A program made the translations under genes and the position numbers. Of a stretch of DNA of 8,569 bases, positions 1 through 5,969 are shown piece after piece. Source of the stretch: Clostridia bacterium (GTDB lineage: Bacteria; Bacillota_A; Clostridia; Oscillospirales; Acutalibacteraceae); assembly GCA_017423885.1 (NCBI GenBank), contig JAFPCJ010000003.1, forward strand, positions 1-8,569, in the 5' to 3' direction. Positions within the stretch are counted from its first letter, which is position 1; every line of letters starts with the position of its first letter. The notes beneath the pieces were generated by a model. That model made no database searches. It was given only the letters and a program-made list of their open reading frames with translations, and was not told the DNA's origin.

Positions 1-482
1 ATAATGTTGAAGGCTTTGAAAATATACGGATAAAGGATAGCTCCGATATCGTGGGCATCAGGGAGAGCCGACGCGTTATGGGACTTTACAAGATAACCGC
101 CGAGGATCTGTATGAAGGTAAGACCTACGAGGATACCGTGGTCCATAGATGCTATTTCTGTATAGATATCCATAATCCTGCCGGCGGCGGTCAGGCAGAG
201 GACGATGCGTTTACCCATCTGCCCCAGAATTACGATATCCCATACCGTGCGATGGTGCCTAAAAGGACTGCAAATCTCATTGTTGCAGGTCGTTGCATCA
301 GCGGTACTCATCGAGCGCACGCTTCCTACAGAGTTATGAATATATGCATGTGTATGGGTGAAGCGGCAGGCGCGGCGGCTGCCGTTTGCGTAAAGCAAGG
401 AAAATGTGCGGCTGAAATAGACGTAAAGAATGTTCAGCAAATACTTATAAACCGTGGAATCAGTTTATTTGAAAAGGAGTAG
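1..482 (+). CDS. FAD-dependent oxidoreductase, C-terminal part (5' end outside window)
   Basis: This is the last ~159 residues of a flavoprotein of the FAD_oxidored type (PF12831-like), a large family of poorly characterised dehydrogenases/reductases. The reading frame is open from base 3 with no stop before the edge, so the gene starts upstream; the GTG at 51 is an internal Val codon, not a start. Recognisable family blocks are GIRESRRVMG, the PYRAMVPK segment, then NLIVAGRCISGTHRAHAS and RVMNICMCMGEAAGAAAA. The last two form the C-terminal FAD-binding lobe and the glycine/alanine-rich helix that closes over the flavin. The substrate cannot be told from this fragment, and the N-terminal GxGxxG dinucleotide motif is not in the window. 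The gene ends five bases before a nitroreductase and carries that gene's ribosome binding site in its last codons, so the two are almost certainly co-transcribed. Family assignment is firm; exact function is unknown. Confidence 0.88.
   Translation, partial: NVEGFENIRIKDSSDIVGIRESRRVMGLYKITAEDLYEGKTYEDTVVHRCYFCIDIHNPAGGGQAEDDAFTHLPQNYDIPYRAMVPKRTANLIVAGRCISGTHRAHASYRVMNICMCMGEAAGAAAAVCVKQGKCAAEIDVKNVQQILINRGISLFEKE
474..479 (+). promoter_or_regulatory. ribosome binding site of the nitroreductase
   Basis: AAGGAG lies in the last codons of the FAD oxidoreductase, directly before its TAG stop, and 8 bases before the ATG at 488. Its placement supports that ATG and implies translational coupling of the two flavoprotein genes. 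Confidence 0.8.
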
Positions 483-487
483 GTACA

Positions 488-1018
488 ATGAATTTTACCG
501 AAATTGCTTTAAACAGACAATCCTGCCGAAGCTATGACCCTCAAAGGGCGGTTGAGCAAGAAAAATTGAATGCAATACTCGAATGTGCGCGGCTTGCACC
601 CTCTGCCTGTAACGGTCAGCCTTACCGTATTACGGTGTGCACGGGAGAAAGTGCCAAAGCGGCGGCAAGGGCAACAATGGGTATGGGCATGAATAAATTT
701 GCAATCGAAGCGCCTGTTATCATGGTGATTTCCGAAGAGCCGTACGTAAAATCGGCGGCATTGGGAGCGAAGCTTAAAAAGAACGATTACCGTTCAATAG
801 ATATCGGTATTCTTACGGCTTATATTACTGCTGAAGCCGAGGCGCAGGAACTTTCAAGCTGTATCCTCGGATGGCTTGATGACATGAAGCTTCGCGAAAT
901 ATGCGGCGTGACAGCTCCGGTGCGCCTTGTCATCACCCTTGGCTATAAAAAGGAAGATGACACTTTACGCCCCAAAAAACGCAAGGAATTAAAGGAACTT
1001 GTGTCCTTTAAGGAATGA
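488..1018 (+). CDS. small nitroreductase-family FMN protein
   Basis: This 176-residue protein belongs to the nitroreductase family (PF00881), FMN-dependent enzymes that use NAD(P)H to reduce nitro compounds, quinones, flavins or other acceptors, usually as homodimers in the cytoplasm. The N-terminal RQSCRSYDP (residues 10-18) is the classic phosphate-contacting Arg segment. APSACNGQPYR (37-47) is the Ser/Asn/Gln FMN-binding loop, DIGILTAYITAEAEAQEL (105-122) is the central dimer/FMN helix, and VITLGYKKED (148-157) followed by RPKKRK (161-166) is the C-terminal glycine turn and basic phosphate clamp. The length suits the short clostridial subgroup, which lacks the extra helices of the E. coli NfsB type. 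The ATG at 488 has a well-spaced AAGGAG. It sits downstream of an FAD oxidoreductase, so a joint redox role is plausible, but the substrate cannot be read from the sequence. Confidence 0.92.
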   Translation: MNFTEIALNRQSCRSYDPQRAVEQEKLNAILECARLAPSACNGQPYRITVCTGESAKAAARATMGMGMNKFAIEAPVIMVISEEPYVKSAALGAKLKKNDYRSIDIGILTAYITAEAEAQELSSCILGWLDDMKLREICGVTAPVRLVITLGYKKEDDTLRPKKRKELKELVSFKE

Positions 1019-1042
1019 GTGGAATTTAAATAAGAAGCCTAT

Positions 1043-1154
1043 GGTGTCACGCCGCGTAGGGACTTTTTCTCCGACTTGTCCGTTAATCTGTCCTTTAATC
1101 ATCTGCGAACCTTAACGGACATCCCATAAAGTCTGTCCCTACGGCAATGACACC
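1043..1154. repeat. nested inverted-repeat intergenic element (MITE/REP-like)
   Basis: The ends form an imperfect inverted repeat of about 20 bases. GGTGTCA (1043-1049) pairs with TGACACC (1148-1154), and GTAGGGAC (1056-1063) pairs with GTCCCTAC (1135-1142); a partly matching GCC-containing middle lies between these blocks on each arm. Inside is a second inverted repeat, TGTCCGTTAA (1077-1086) against TTAACGGACA (1112-1121), plus a small GGACA/TGTCC hairpin (1117-1121 with 1134-1138). There is no open frame of note and no transposase. The nested, foldable, non-coding architecture between convergent genes resembles the dispersed intergenic repeats or MITE-like elements of gut Firmicutes. A clear target-site duplication is not visible. 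Whether it is multicopy cannot be seen from one window. Confidence 0.6.
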
Positions 1155-1175
1155 CCAACATTTGTTATACAGCCT

Positions 1176-1219
1176 AAAAAACAGCAGAAACCGTTAATAT
1201 TCGGTTTCTGCTGTTTTTT
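1176..1219. terminator. bidirectional intrinsic terminator
   Basis: A perfect 18-bp stem, AAAAAACAGCAGAAACCG (1176-1193) with its complement (1202-1219), closes an 8-base loop. The GC-containing core is followed by a run of T on the + strand (1214-1220) and, read on the minus strand, by a run of U from the A tract at 1176-1181. It can therefore terminate both the rightward flavoprotein transcript and the long leftward operon. The ruvX stop codon (1219-1221) touches the stem. Confidence 0.93.
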
Positions 1220-1638
1220 TATTTCTGATTTTTAAGGTATGTAAGGTAGTTTTCGAGTATCATGGTGGCGGCAACGGCGTCAATAACGTTTTTGCGCTTT
1301 TTGCCGTATGTGCCTGCATCGTCAAGGGCAGTATATGCGGCAACGGTTGTGCAGCGCTCGTCCCAAAGTACGGTTTCAATTCCGCTTTTTGCTTTTATGG
1401 CTTCGGCTATGCTTTTGCATTCCTCTGCGCGCGAGCCGTGCGAGCCGTCCATGTTGACGGGAAGTCCCACTACTATTCTTTCGGCACCGTATTTCTCGGC
1501 GCAAATACAAAGCTTTTCTATCAGCTTTTCCTGATTGTATTCATGTATTACTTCTTTAGGAAAGGCAAACGAGGCGCCTGCATCGCTTACGGCTATTCCC
1601 GTCCTCGCTTTTCCGGCATCGACCGACATAATTATCAT
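1219..1638 (-). CDS. ruvX: RuvX/YqgF-family RNase H-fold protein (putative Holliday junction resolvase)
   Basis: A 139-residue cytoplasmic protein of the YqgF/RuvX family, RNase H-fold nucleases annotated as putative pre-16S rRNA processing nuclease or Holliday junction resolvase. The family hallmarks are all present: SVDAGKARTGIAVSD (5-19) with the first catalytic Asp7, VVGLPVNMDGSHGSRAEE (56-73), LWDERCTT (91-98) with acidic Glu94, and VIDAVAATMILENYL (118-132) carrying the last catalytic Asp120. Length is typical. The ATG overlaps the stop of the upstream phosphatase gene by four bases (1635-1638). An AAGGAAG lies seven bases upstream of the ATG, which supports this start over the internal Met4. 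It is the last gene of the operon and ends in the shared terminator. The family is nearly universal in bacteria, and its presence says nothing specific about its operon partners. Confidence 0.95.
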   Translation of the reverse strand: MIIMSVDAGKARTGIAVSDAGASFAFPKEVIHEYNQEKLIEKLCICAEKYGAERIVVGLPVNMDGSHGSRAEECKSIAEAIKAKSGIETVLWDERCTTVAAYTALDDAGTYGKKRKNVIDAVAATMILENYLTYLKNQK

Positions 1639-2303
1639 TTGTTTTCTTCCTTTGCATAGCTTGCTATTTTACTGCGTTTTGGCATGAACTCAACGGGAAC
1701 GTGAGAAGCATCGTTTGCAAACACTATCCTCGGATTAAGCTCCTCATCAAATTCAAGCAGTGTGACTGCGGTATTGTCAGTCCATCCTGTATCTTTAAGA
1801 CGCTCTATACTGCCGTATAAAAGACGGCATAAAAGGCAACGTGTAACTCCGCCGTGAGTAGCGCAGGCAACAGTTTTGTCGGGATTTTGGCGCGCAATGT
1901 CAACCACCGCTTCCCATATTCGCTCGTATGTAACCCTCATCGGCTCTCCGCCCTCGGGATTGATATCCTGCGGATGCTCAAGCCACATTTCCCGAAATTC
2001 GGGATACTTTTCAAATATTTCGGCAAAGGGTATACCCTCAAAATTTCCGCAGTCAAGCTCGCGAAGACCATCATATATTTCAACATCCAAACCCTTGCGG
2101 TCGGCTACTGCGTGCGCGGTTTTTTGAGTGCGTATGAGCGGACTCGAATATATGCGGTCAAGATGTATGTTTTCAAATCTTTTCCCGAGATATTCAAGCT
2201 GACGCGCTCCCGTTTCGGTAATGTCAAGGTCTATAGAGCCTTGCAGAAGTCCCTTTGAGTTACCCTCAGCCTCACAATGGCGTATCAAATAAAGCTGTGT
2301 CAT
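1635..2303 (-). CDS. histidine phosphatase family protein (phosphoglycerate mutase-like)
   Basis: A 222-residue member of the histidine phosphatase superfamily (PF00300, the GpmB/CobC/PhoE-like branch), cytosolic enzymes that pass a phosphate through an active-site His. Visible are LIRHCEAEGN (6-15) with nucleophile His9, SPLIRTQKTA (54-63) with a phosphate-binding Arg58, RELDCGNFEG (81-90) with the acid Glu82, and ATHGG (148-152) with the second catalytic His150. The usual RHG is RHC here. The C-terminal tail is basic (PKRSKIASYAKEENK). I chose the ATG at 2303 because GGTGA sits five bases upstream; the GTG at 2312 is part of that ribosome binding site and would add only three residues. The substrate is not predictable: sugar phosphates, cobalamin intermediates and broad-range phosphatases all share this fold. 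It lies 27 bases after the preceding gene and overlaps ruvX by four. Confidence 0.9.
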   Translation of the reverse strand: MTQLYLIRHCEAEGNSKGLLQGSIDLDITETGARQLEYLGKRFENIHLDRIYSSPLIRTQKTAHAVADRKGLDVEIYDGLRELDCGNFEGIPFAEIFEKYPEFREMWLEHPQDINPEGGEPMRVTYERIWEAVVDIARQNPDKTVACATHGGVTRCLLCRLLYGSIERLKDTGWTDNTAVTLLEFDEELNPRIVFANDASHVPVEFMPKRSKIASYAKEENK

Positions 2304-2330
2304 ATTTTTCACCGTTTTGTAAGTTTAAAT

Positions 2331-2999
2331 TTAAAGCATATATATTCCTGATTCAAGCAGTACAAATTCGCGATGCTTTACCTTCAAATATCCGTATACC
2401 GACTCCGAGAACTCAAGATGATCCGATACTGAAAATGAATCGAGGTCAAACTTAATAAGCTTGTTTGAGCCGACATTGCTTATCATAGCCTCGTTGTTAT
2501 CTATGAAAATATCACACGGTCGGTCAAAGGGGGATGAACTGCCGCCGATACGCAGTTCCTCGCGCATCGTAGTAAGATTGAAGCGTAGAAGAACATTTGC
2601 CGAAGCATAGCATACCCAAAGCGAATTTTTATGAAAAGCAATATCGGTAGGTATATTTCCGCGATAGGTAAGCTCGCCCGTCCAAAGCGGCATGCCCTCA
2701 TCGTCAAAAAGTACAGCTCGTCCGTTGTCCTCTATCATAAAAACTCTGCCTGTAGGGAGCACCAAAGCACGCGCAGAAACATAGTTACTGCAAAGCGATG
2801 CAACGGCGCGGTAGTTACTGCCGAATTTTGAAAGCTGATATATGTTTTTGGCCACCTCGGTGACTGTTTTTGTGTCAAAGGATATCATCTGATAGCGTAC
2901 CCTTGCTTTGTTATCAAGATTTTCCTTGCAGTAGGAAAAAACTATACCGTTAGGTTGAGCTACCATTTCATATACTTTTCCTGCAAAAAGCCGTTCCAT
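2331..2999 (-). CDS. uncharacterised protein, possible beta-propeller/NHL-like
   Basis: I do not recognise the family. The 222-residue product has no signal peptide or membrane helix and looks rich in short beta strands. It contains repeated strand-turn units such as GRVFMIEDNGRAVLFDDEG (84-102), NIPTDIAFHKNSLWVCYA (115-132), RPCDIFIDNNEAMISNVGSN (160-179) and LIKFDLDSFSV (181-191). The pattern of a hydrophobic 'DIAF/DIFI' strand, an exposed turn, then 'LWVCYASANVLLRF'/'AMISNVGSNKLIKF' recalls NHL, SMP-30 or 6-phosphogluconolactonase-like propeller blades, but it is short for a full propeller. The start at 2999 is fixed by GGGAGGG seven bases upstream (3007-3013); a GTG at 3023 lies within a hairpin and is unlikely. 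It follows the PLP enzyme after 27 bases that hold a notable hairpin, and precedes the phosphatase by 27 bases. A cytosolic ligand-binding or lactonase-like role is only a guess. Confidence 0.8.
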   Translation of the reverse strand: MERLFAGKVYEMVAQPNGIVFSYCKENLDNKARVRYQMISFDTKTVTEVAKNIYQLSKFGSNYRAVASLCSNYVSARALVLPTGRVFMIEDNGRAVLFDDEGMPLWTGELTYRGNIPTDIAFHKNSLWVCYASANVLLRFNLTTMREELRIGGSSSPFDRPCDIFIDNNEAMISNVGSNKLIKFDLDSFSVSDHLEFSESVYGYLKVKHREFVLLESGIYML

Positions 3000-3005
3000 C
3001 AATTT

Positions 3006-3047
3006 ACCCTCCCAAGGGTGCACTCACTATAGGGTGAGTGCACCCTT
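3006..3047 (-). promoter_or_regulatory. intercistronic hairpin with competing Shine-Dalgarno-sequestering stem
   Basis: Between the PLP enzyme gene and the next cistron is a perfect 14-bp inverted repeat, AAGGGTGCACTCAC (3014-3027) with GTGAGTGCACCCTT (3034-3047), and a 6-base loop. In the mRNA its 5' arm is made of the last codons of the PLP enzyme; the TAG stop (3027-3029) spans the arm/loop boundary. Its 3' arm abuts the GGGAGGG ribosome binding site (3007-3013). A second inverted repeat, ACCCT (3006-3010) with AGGGT (3015-3019), would form a 5-bp hairpin hiding that site and using part of the same 3' arm, so the two structures exclude each other. No U tract follows, so a terminator is unlikely. 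Coupling, attenuation or mRNA protection is inference. Confidence 0.6.
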
Positions 3048-4295
3048 ATCTATCATACTTTGAACCGCTAACATAACGCCTGTTTTGGCGCTGTGGAAAT
3101 TAATACCGCCCTGCATCCAAGCGGCATAAGGCTCGCGCAGAGGACCGTCAGCTGAAAGCTCTATCGAAGAACCGAGCGTAAACGCACCTGCCGCCATTAT
3201 AACGGGGTCATCGTACCCCGGCATCTCCCAAGGCTCGGGGCTCACAAAGGAATCAACCGGTGCGCCCGATTGCATACCCTGACAAAAGGCGATAAGCGCC
3301 TGAGCTGAGCCGAGGGTTATACATTCGATTATGTCACCGCGCTTTTCGTCATAACGCGGAGTTACCTCAAAGCCTAAATTTTCAAGCAATGCCGCTGTAT
3401 ATACGGCGGTCTTCATAGCTTCGCCTACTACATGCGGAGCCGAGAAAAGACCCATGAAAAGCTCGCGGTTGTGTCCAAGCGTAGCGCCGACCTCACGACC
3501 TACTCCCGGGCAGGTCATTCTTGCCGCACACTTCTCAACCAACTCATGCTTACCTGCGATATATCCGCCTGTAGGCGCAATACCGCCGCCGGGGTTTTTG
3601 ATAAGCGAGCCTGCAACCAAGTCTGCTCCAACATCGCATGGCTCGAGCTCCTCAGCAAACTCACCGTAACAGTTATCTACCATTATCCAAGTATCGGGGG
3701 AGACCTCCTTTACGGCATCGCAAAGCGCTTTGATATCAGCTATTGTAAGACTCGGGCGCAGACTGTAGCCGCGCGAACGCTGAATATATGCAACCTTATA
3801 TTTGTTCCAAGCAAGCTCGGAGCGGATAGAATTAATATCAGGACGTCCGTTTTCAAGCAAATCTACCTGCGCGTATTCAACTCCGTAATCGGCAAGCGAG
3901 CCATCCACCTTACTGTCAATACCGAAGACCCCTGTTATAGTGTCATACGGTCTGCCTGTAAGCGAAAGTATCTTATCCTTCGGGCGCAAAAGTCCAAAAA
4001 GGGCGACTGCCAAGGTATGAGTACCCGAAGCAAAGCTGTGACGAATGAGCGAATCCTCCGCTCCCATACAGCCTGCCATGATTTTTTCGAGCGTCTCTCT
4101 GCCGGGGTCATCATAACCGTAACCCGTAGAGATCCCGAGATGTACTGCACTTACGCGATTTTCTATAAATTGCTTAAGTACCTTTTGCTGATTGTATTCT
4201 GTGATCTTTTCTATTTTTTCAAACTGCTCGCGAACAAGTCGCATAACAGCTTCGTCCATTCTTTTTAGTTTTTCGTCAAATCTGAAAAATTCCAT
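3027..4295 (-). CDS. Met_gamma_lyase-family PLP-dependent enzyme (YnbB-type)
   Basis: A 422-residue fold-type I PLP enzyme of the Met_gamma_lyase family (PF06838), often labelled 'methionine gamma-lyase family' or, from an old clone, 'aluminium resistance protein'; Bacillus YnbB is a homologue. Visible features are an N-terminal helical arm (1-45), HLGISTGYGYDDPGR (52-66), the phosphate-cradle SFASGTHTLAVALFG (87-101), VDNCYGEF (206-213) with Asp207 for the pyridine nitrogen, GSLIKNPGGG (229-238) with Lys233 as the expected Schiff-base lysine, and a C-terminal GGINFHSAKTGVML (396-409). All are intact, so the enzyme should be active on an amino acid, probably sulfur-containing; the true substrate of the family is not settled. 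The ATG at 4295 lies one base after the acetyltransferase stop and has GGTGA six bases upstream. Its last codons are part of a hairpin that reaches the next gene's ribosome binding site. Confidence 0.93.
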   Translation of the reverse strand: MEFFRFDEKLKRMDEAVMRLVREQFEKIEKITEYNQQKVLKQFIENRVSAVHLGISTGYGYDDPGRETLEKIMAGCMGAEDSLIRHSFASGTHTLAVALFGLLRPKDKILSLTGRPYDTITGVFGIDSKVDGSLADYGVEYAQVDLLENGRPDINSIRSELAWNKYKVAYIQRSRGYSLRPSLTIADIKALCDAVKEVSPDTWIMVDNCYGEFAEELEPCDVGADLVAGSLIKNPGGGIAPTGGYIAGKHELVEKCAARMTCPGVGREVGATLGHNRELFMGLFSAPHVVGEAMKTAVYTAALLENLGFEVTPRYDEKRGDIIECITLGSAQALIAFCQGMQSGAPVDSFVSPEPWEMPGYDDPVIMAAGAFTLGSSIELSADGPLREPYAAWMQGGINFHSAKTGVMLAVQSMIDKGALTL

Positions 4296-4296
4296 T

Positions 4297-4965
4297 TTAT
4301 TTCACCCATTGAGCCGCTTTGTACAGCTCTATAAATCCGTTTTTTTCATAAAATCCGCGTACTTCATCGCGGCAACACGCCAATACCGTTCTGCCGTAGT
4401 TTTTTTGAAGTATACGCGCTAAAGTAAGGCTTCCTTCACCTTTTTTTAGAGATGCTATGCCTTGTATAAGCGCATACTCACCGCTGTGTATGCTGTACGC
4501 CGCTGAATTTTCGCCTAAATAAAAGCAGGCATGTCCTCGATTTACTCTGCGGCAGAGGTCTACCGCAAAATGCTCGTATTGCGGAACATCAAGCTCGGCT
4601 GCCTTAAAAACAGCGTAAATTTTTGAGCTTTTAAGCTCCTGCTCATGCGTGCTAAAGCGCTCATCGGAATGCTTTGCCATAACAGAGGATAATGTCAGAG
4701 GGAAAAGTCCAATCCTTTTAAGTGTACTCTCGCTCGAAAATATGCTTTCGGGGGAAATAACACTTATAAACTCCGATAATTCTTCGGTATCGGCATTTAT
4801 ATCAAGTACAGTCATGTCCGACCCGAGCATACAGATATACGCGCGAGCATCGTCCTGCTCCCAAAAAAGCGCTTCATCGCGGTAGCATTCGTAAATATTT
4901 AAAAGCCTTACACATTCTGCCTTCTTGAAAGAAAGCGGCGGTAACTGCGGTATAAGCCTTATCAT
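4297..4965 (-). CDS. GNAT-like N-acetyltransferase
   Basis: A 222-residue protein whose C-terminal half (about 115-222) fits a GNAT acetyltransferase, which moves acetyl from acetyl-CoA to an amine in the cytoplasm. EYALIQGIASLKKGEGSL (163-180) matches a beta4 strand leading to the CoA pyrophosphate loop (KKGEGSLT, 174-181), followed by the helix TLARILQKNYG. RTVLACCRDEVRGFYEKNGF (192-211) matches the beta5 strand plus the FYxKxGF helix of motif B. The N-terminal half (1-110) is not a standard GNAT extension I can name; it may be a degenerate second GNAT half. Substrate is unknown. The start ATG overlaps the stop of the upstream M42 gene by four bases (4962-4965) with no clear ribosome binding site, so translation is probably coupled. 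It could in principle acetylate peptides or amino acids released by its peptidase neighbours, but that is only context. Confidence 0.78.
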   Translation of the reverse strand: MIRLIPQLPPLSFKKAECVRLLNIYECYRDEALFWEQDDARAYICMLGSDMTVLDINADTEELSEFISVISPESIFSSESTLKRIGLFPLTLSSVMAKHSDERFSTHEQELKSSKIYAVFKAAELDVPQYEHFAVDLCRRVNRGHACFYLGENSAAYSIHSGEYALIQGIASLKKGEGSLTLARILQKNYGRTVLACCRDEVRGFYEKNGFIELYKAAQWVK

Positions 4966-5969
4966 TCTATTTCGCCCGAGCCAATAGCACCCAACATATA
5001 TCTTGCAAGCGAGACAGCCGATTCAATATCACGCTTATCAGCAACGCTTGATGCTGAATGGATATATCGGCAGGGAACAGAAAGGGCAATAGTCCTTACA
5101 CCGCCGCGGCTTAAATGTATCGCCGCCGAATTATTGCCGCCTGCTACAGCCGCTTTTGGTTGACATAACACTCCGCTGCCGAGCGCCGCATTATAGTAAG
5201 CGCGGTCGTATACCGTTCCGCCGTCCATAAAGGAAACGGCAACACCCTTTCCTTGAATACATACTCTGCGCGACTCTTCAACATCGGCAACATCTGCGGC
5301 AGTAGTACCCTCAAGCACTATGCATGCATCAGGCTCTACCGTAAATGCCGCCGCGCGTGCGCCGCGTGTGCCAACCTCTTCCTGAACGGTAAAGGTAGCG
5401 TAAAAATCATACTCACTTTCCTCGCGCAAAAGGGTTATAAGTATTGCACAGCCGATGCGGTCGTCAAGCGCTTTCATCTTGATTTTGTCGCCGCATTCCA
5501 CCCATTCGCTCTCAATTACAGCCCTACTGCCGAGCGGAACCATTGAAAGAGCATCCTCGCGATCCTTGGCACCGATGTCGATATATAATTGATCGGCTTT
5601 TGGAAGCTTTTTGGCTTCGTCCCCCCGAGCAAGATGAATGGGCTTACAGCCGATAACACCGTAACGCTCACCGAGCTTTACACGTCTTGAAAGCATAACG
5701 GCAGGGTCAATTCCGCCTACGGTTTTAAACTTCAGAAAACCGACAGCCGTGACCGAGGAGATTATAAGACCGACTTCATCGGTGTGCGCGTCAAGCATTA
5801 TGCGCTTACAGGGTGTCTTTTTGCCCTTTTTGAATGCGATTATACTGCCTAAAGGATCAATATGCCAATCGCAAAATCCGTCAATATAAGAAATAATACG
5901 CTCACGTACTGCGCCCTCGTCTCCCGAAGTAGCGTCAATTTCGCAAAGCTCACGTATCAACTCAAGCAT
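4962..5969 (-). CDS. M42 family metallopeptidase B
   Basis: A 335-residue M42 aminopeptidase-like enzyme (PF05343), a family of dinuclear zinc or cobalt cytosolic peptidases that form tetrahedral dodecamers. Family landmarks are the N-terminal ATSGDEGAVRE (13-23), LDAHTDEVG (59-67) with metal ligand His62 and catalytic-site Asp64, KALDDRIG (166-173) with bridging Asp169, VQEEVGTRGA (195-204) with general base Glu197 and ligand Glu198, LEGTTAADV (219-227), and YIHSASSV (302-309) with the last ligand His304. At the fifth ligand site the family's usual Asp is Glu220 here, unlike in its neighbour. The dimerisation domain falls roughly at 70-160. The ATG at 5969 has an AGGAGGTG (5976-5983) and overlaps the end of the upstream paralogue by eight bases. 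The start of the GNAT-like gene overlaps its stop by four. Family certain; peptide specificity unknown. Confidence 0.94.
   Translation of the reverse strand: MLELIRELCEIDATSGDEGAVRERIISYIDGFCDWHIDPLGSIIAFKKGKKTPCKRIMLDAHTDEVGLIISSVTAVGFLKFKTVGGIDPAVMLSRRVKLGERYGVIGCKPIHLARGDEAKKLPKADQLYIDIGAKDREDALSMVPLGSRAVIESEWVECGDKIKMKALDDRIGCAILITLLREESEYDFYATFTVQEEVGTRGARAAAFTVEPDACIVLEGTTAADVADVEESRRVCIQGKGVAVSFMDGGTVYDRAYYNAALGSGVLCQPKAAVAGGNNSAAIHLSRGGVRTIALSVPCRYIHSASSVADKRDIESAVSLARYMLGAIGSGEIE

Noticed and set aside
51..53. GTG as a start codon of the first gene
   Set aside because: The same frame is open back to base 3 and encodes plausible family sequence upstream, with no ribosome binding site before 51; the gene simply continues out of the window.
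1036..1176. AGCCTA direct repeat (1036-1041 and 1171-1176) as a target-site duplication of the inverted-repeat element
   Set aside because: The copies do not abut the element's inverted ends, especially on the right, so six matching bases are likely chance.
2324..2335. Perfect 12-base palindrome TTTAAATTTAAA
   Set aside because: Pure AT sequence at a gene end; expected by chance and too weak to be a terminator or operator call.
3014..3047. Hairpin as an intrinsic terminator
   Set aside because: No T run follows the stem on either strand, and the downstream gene has a strong ribosome binding site right after it.
3432..4268. Long + strand open frame (278 codons) opposite the PLP enzyme gene
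   Set aside because: It is antisense to a clearly conserved enzyme, has a Cys/Arg-rich composition without family motifs, and reflects the codon use of the real gene.
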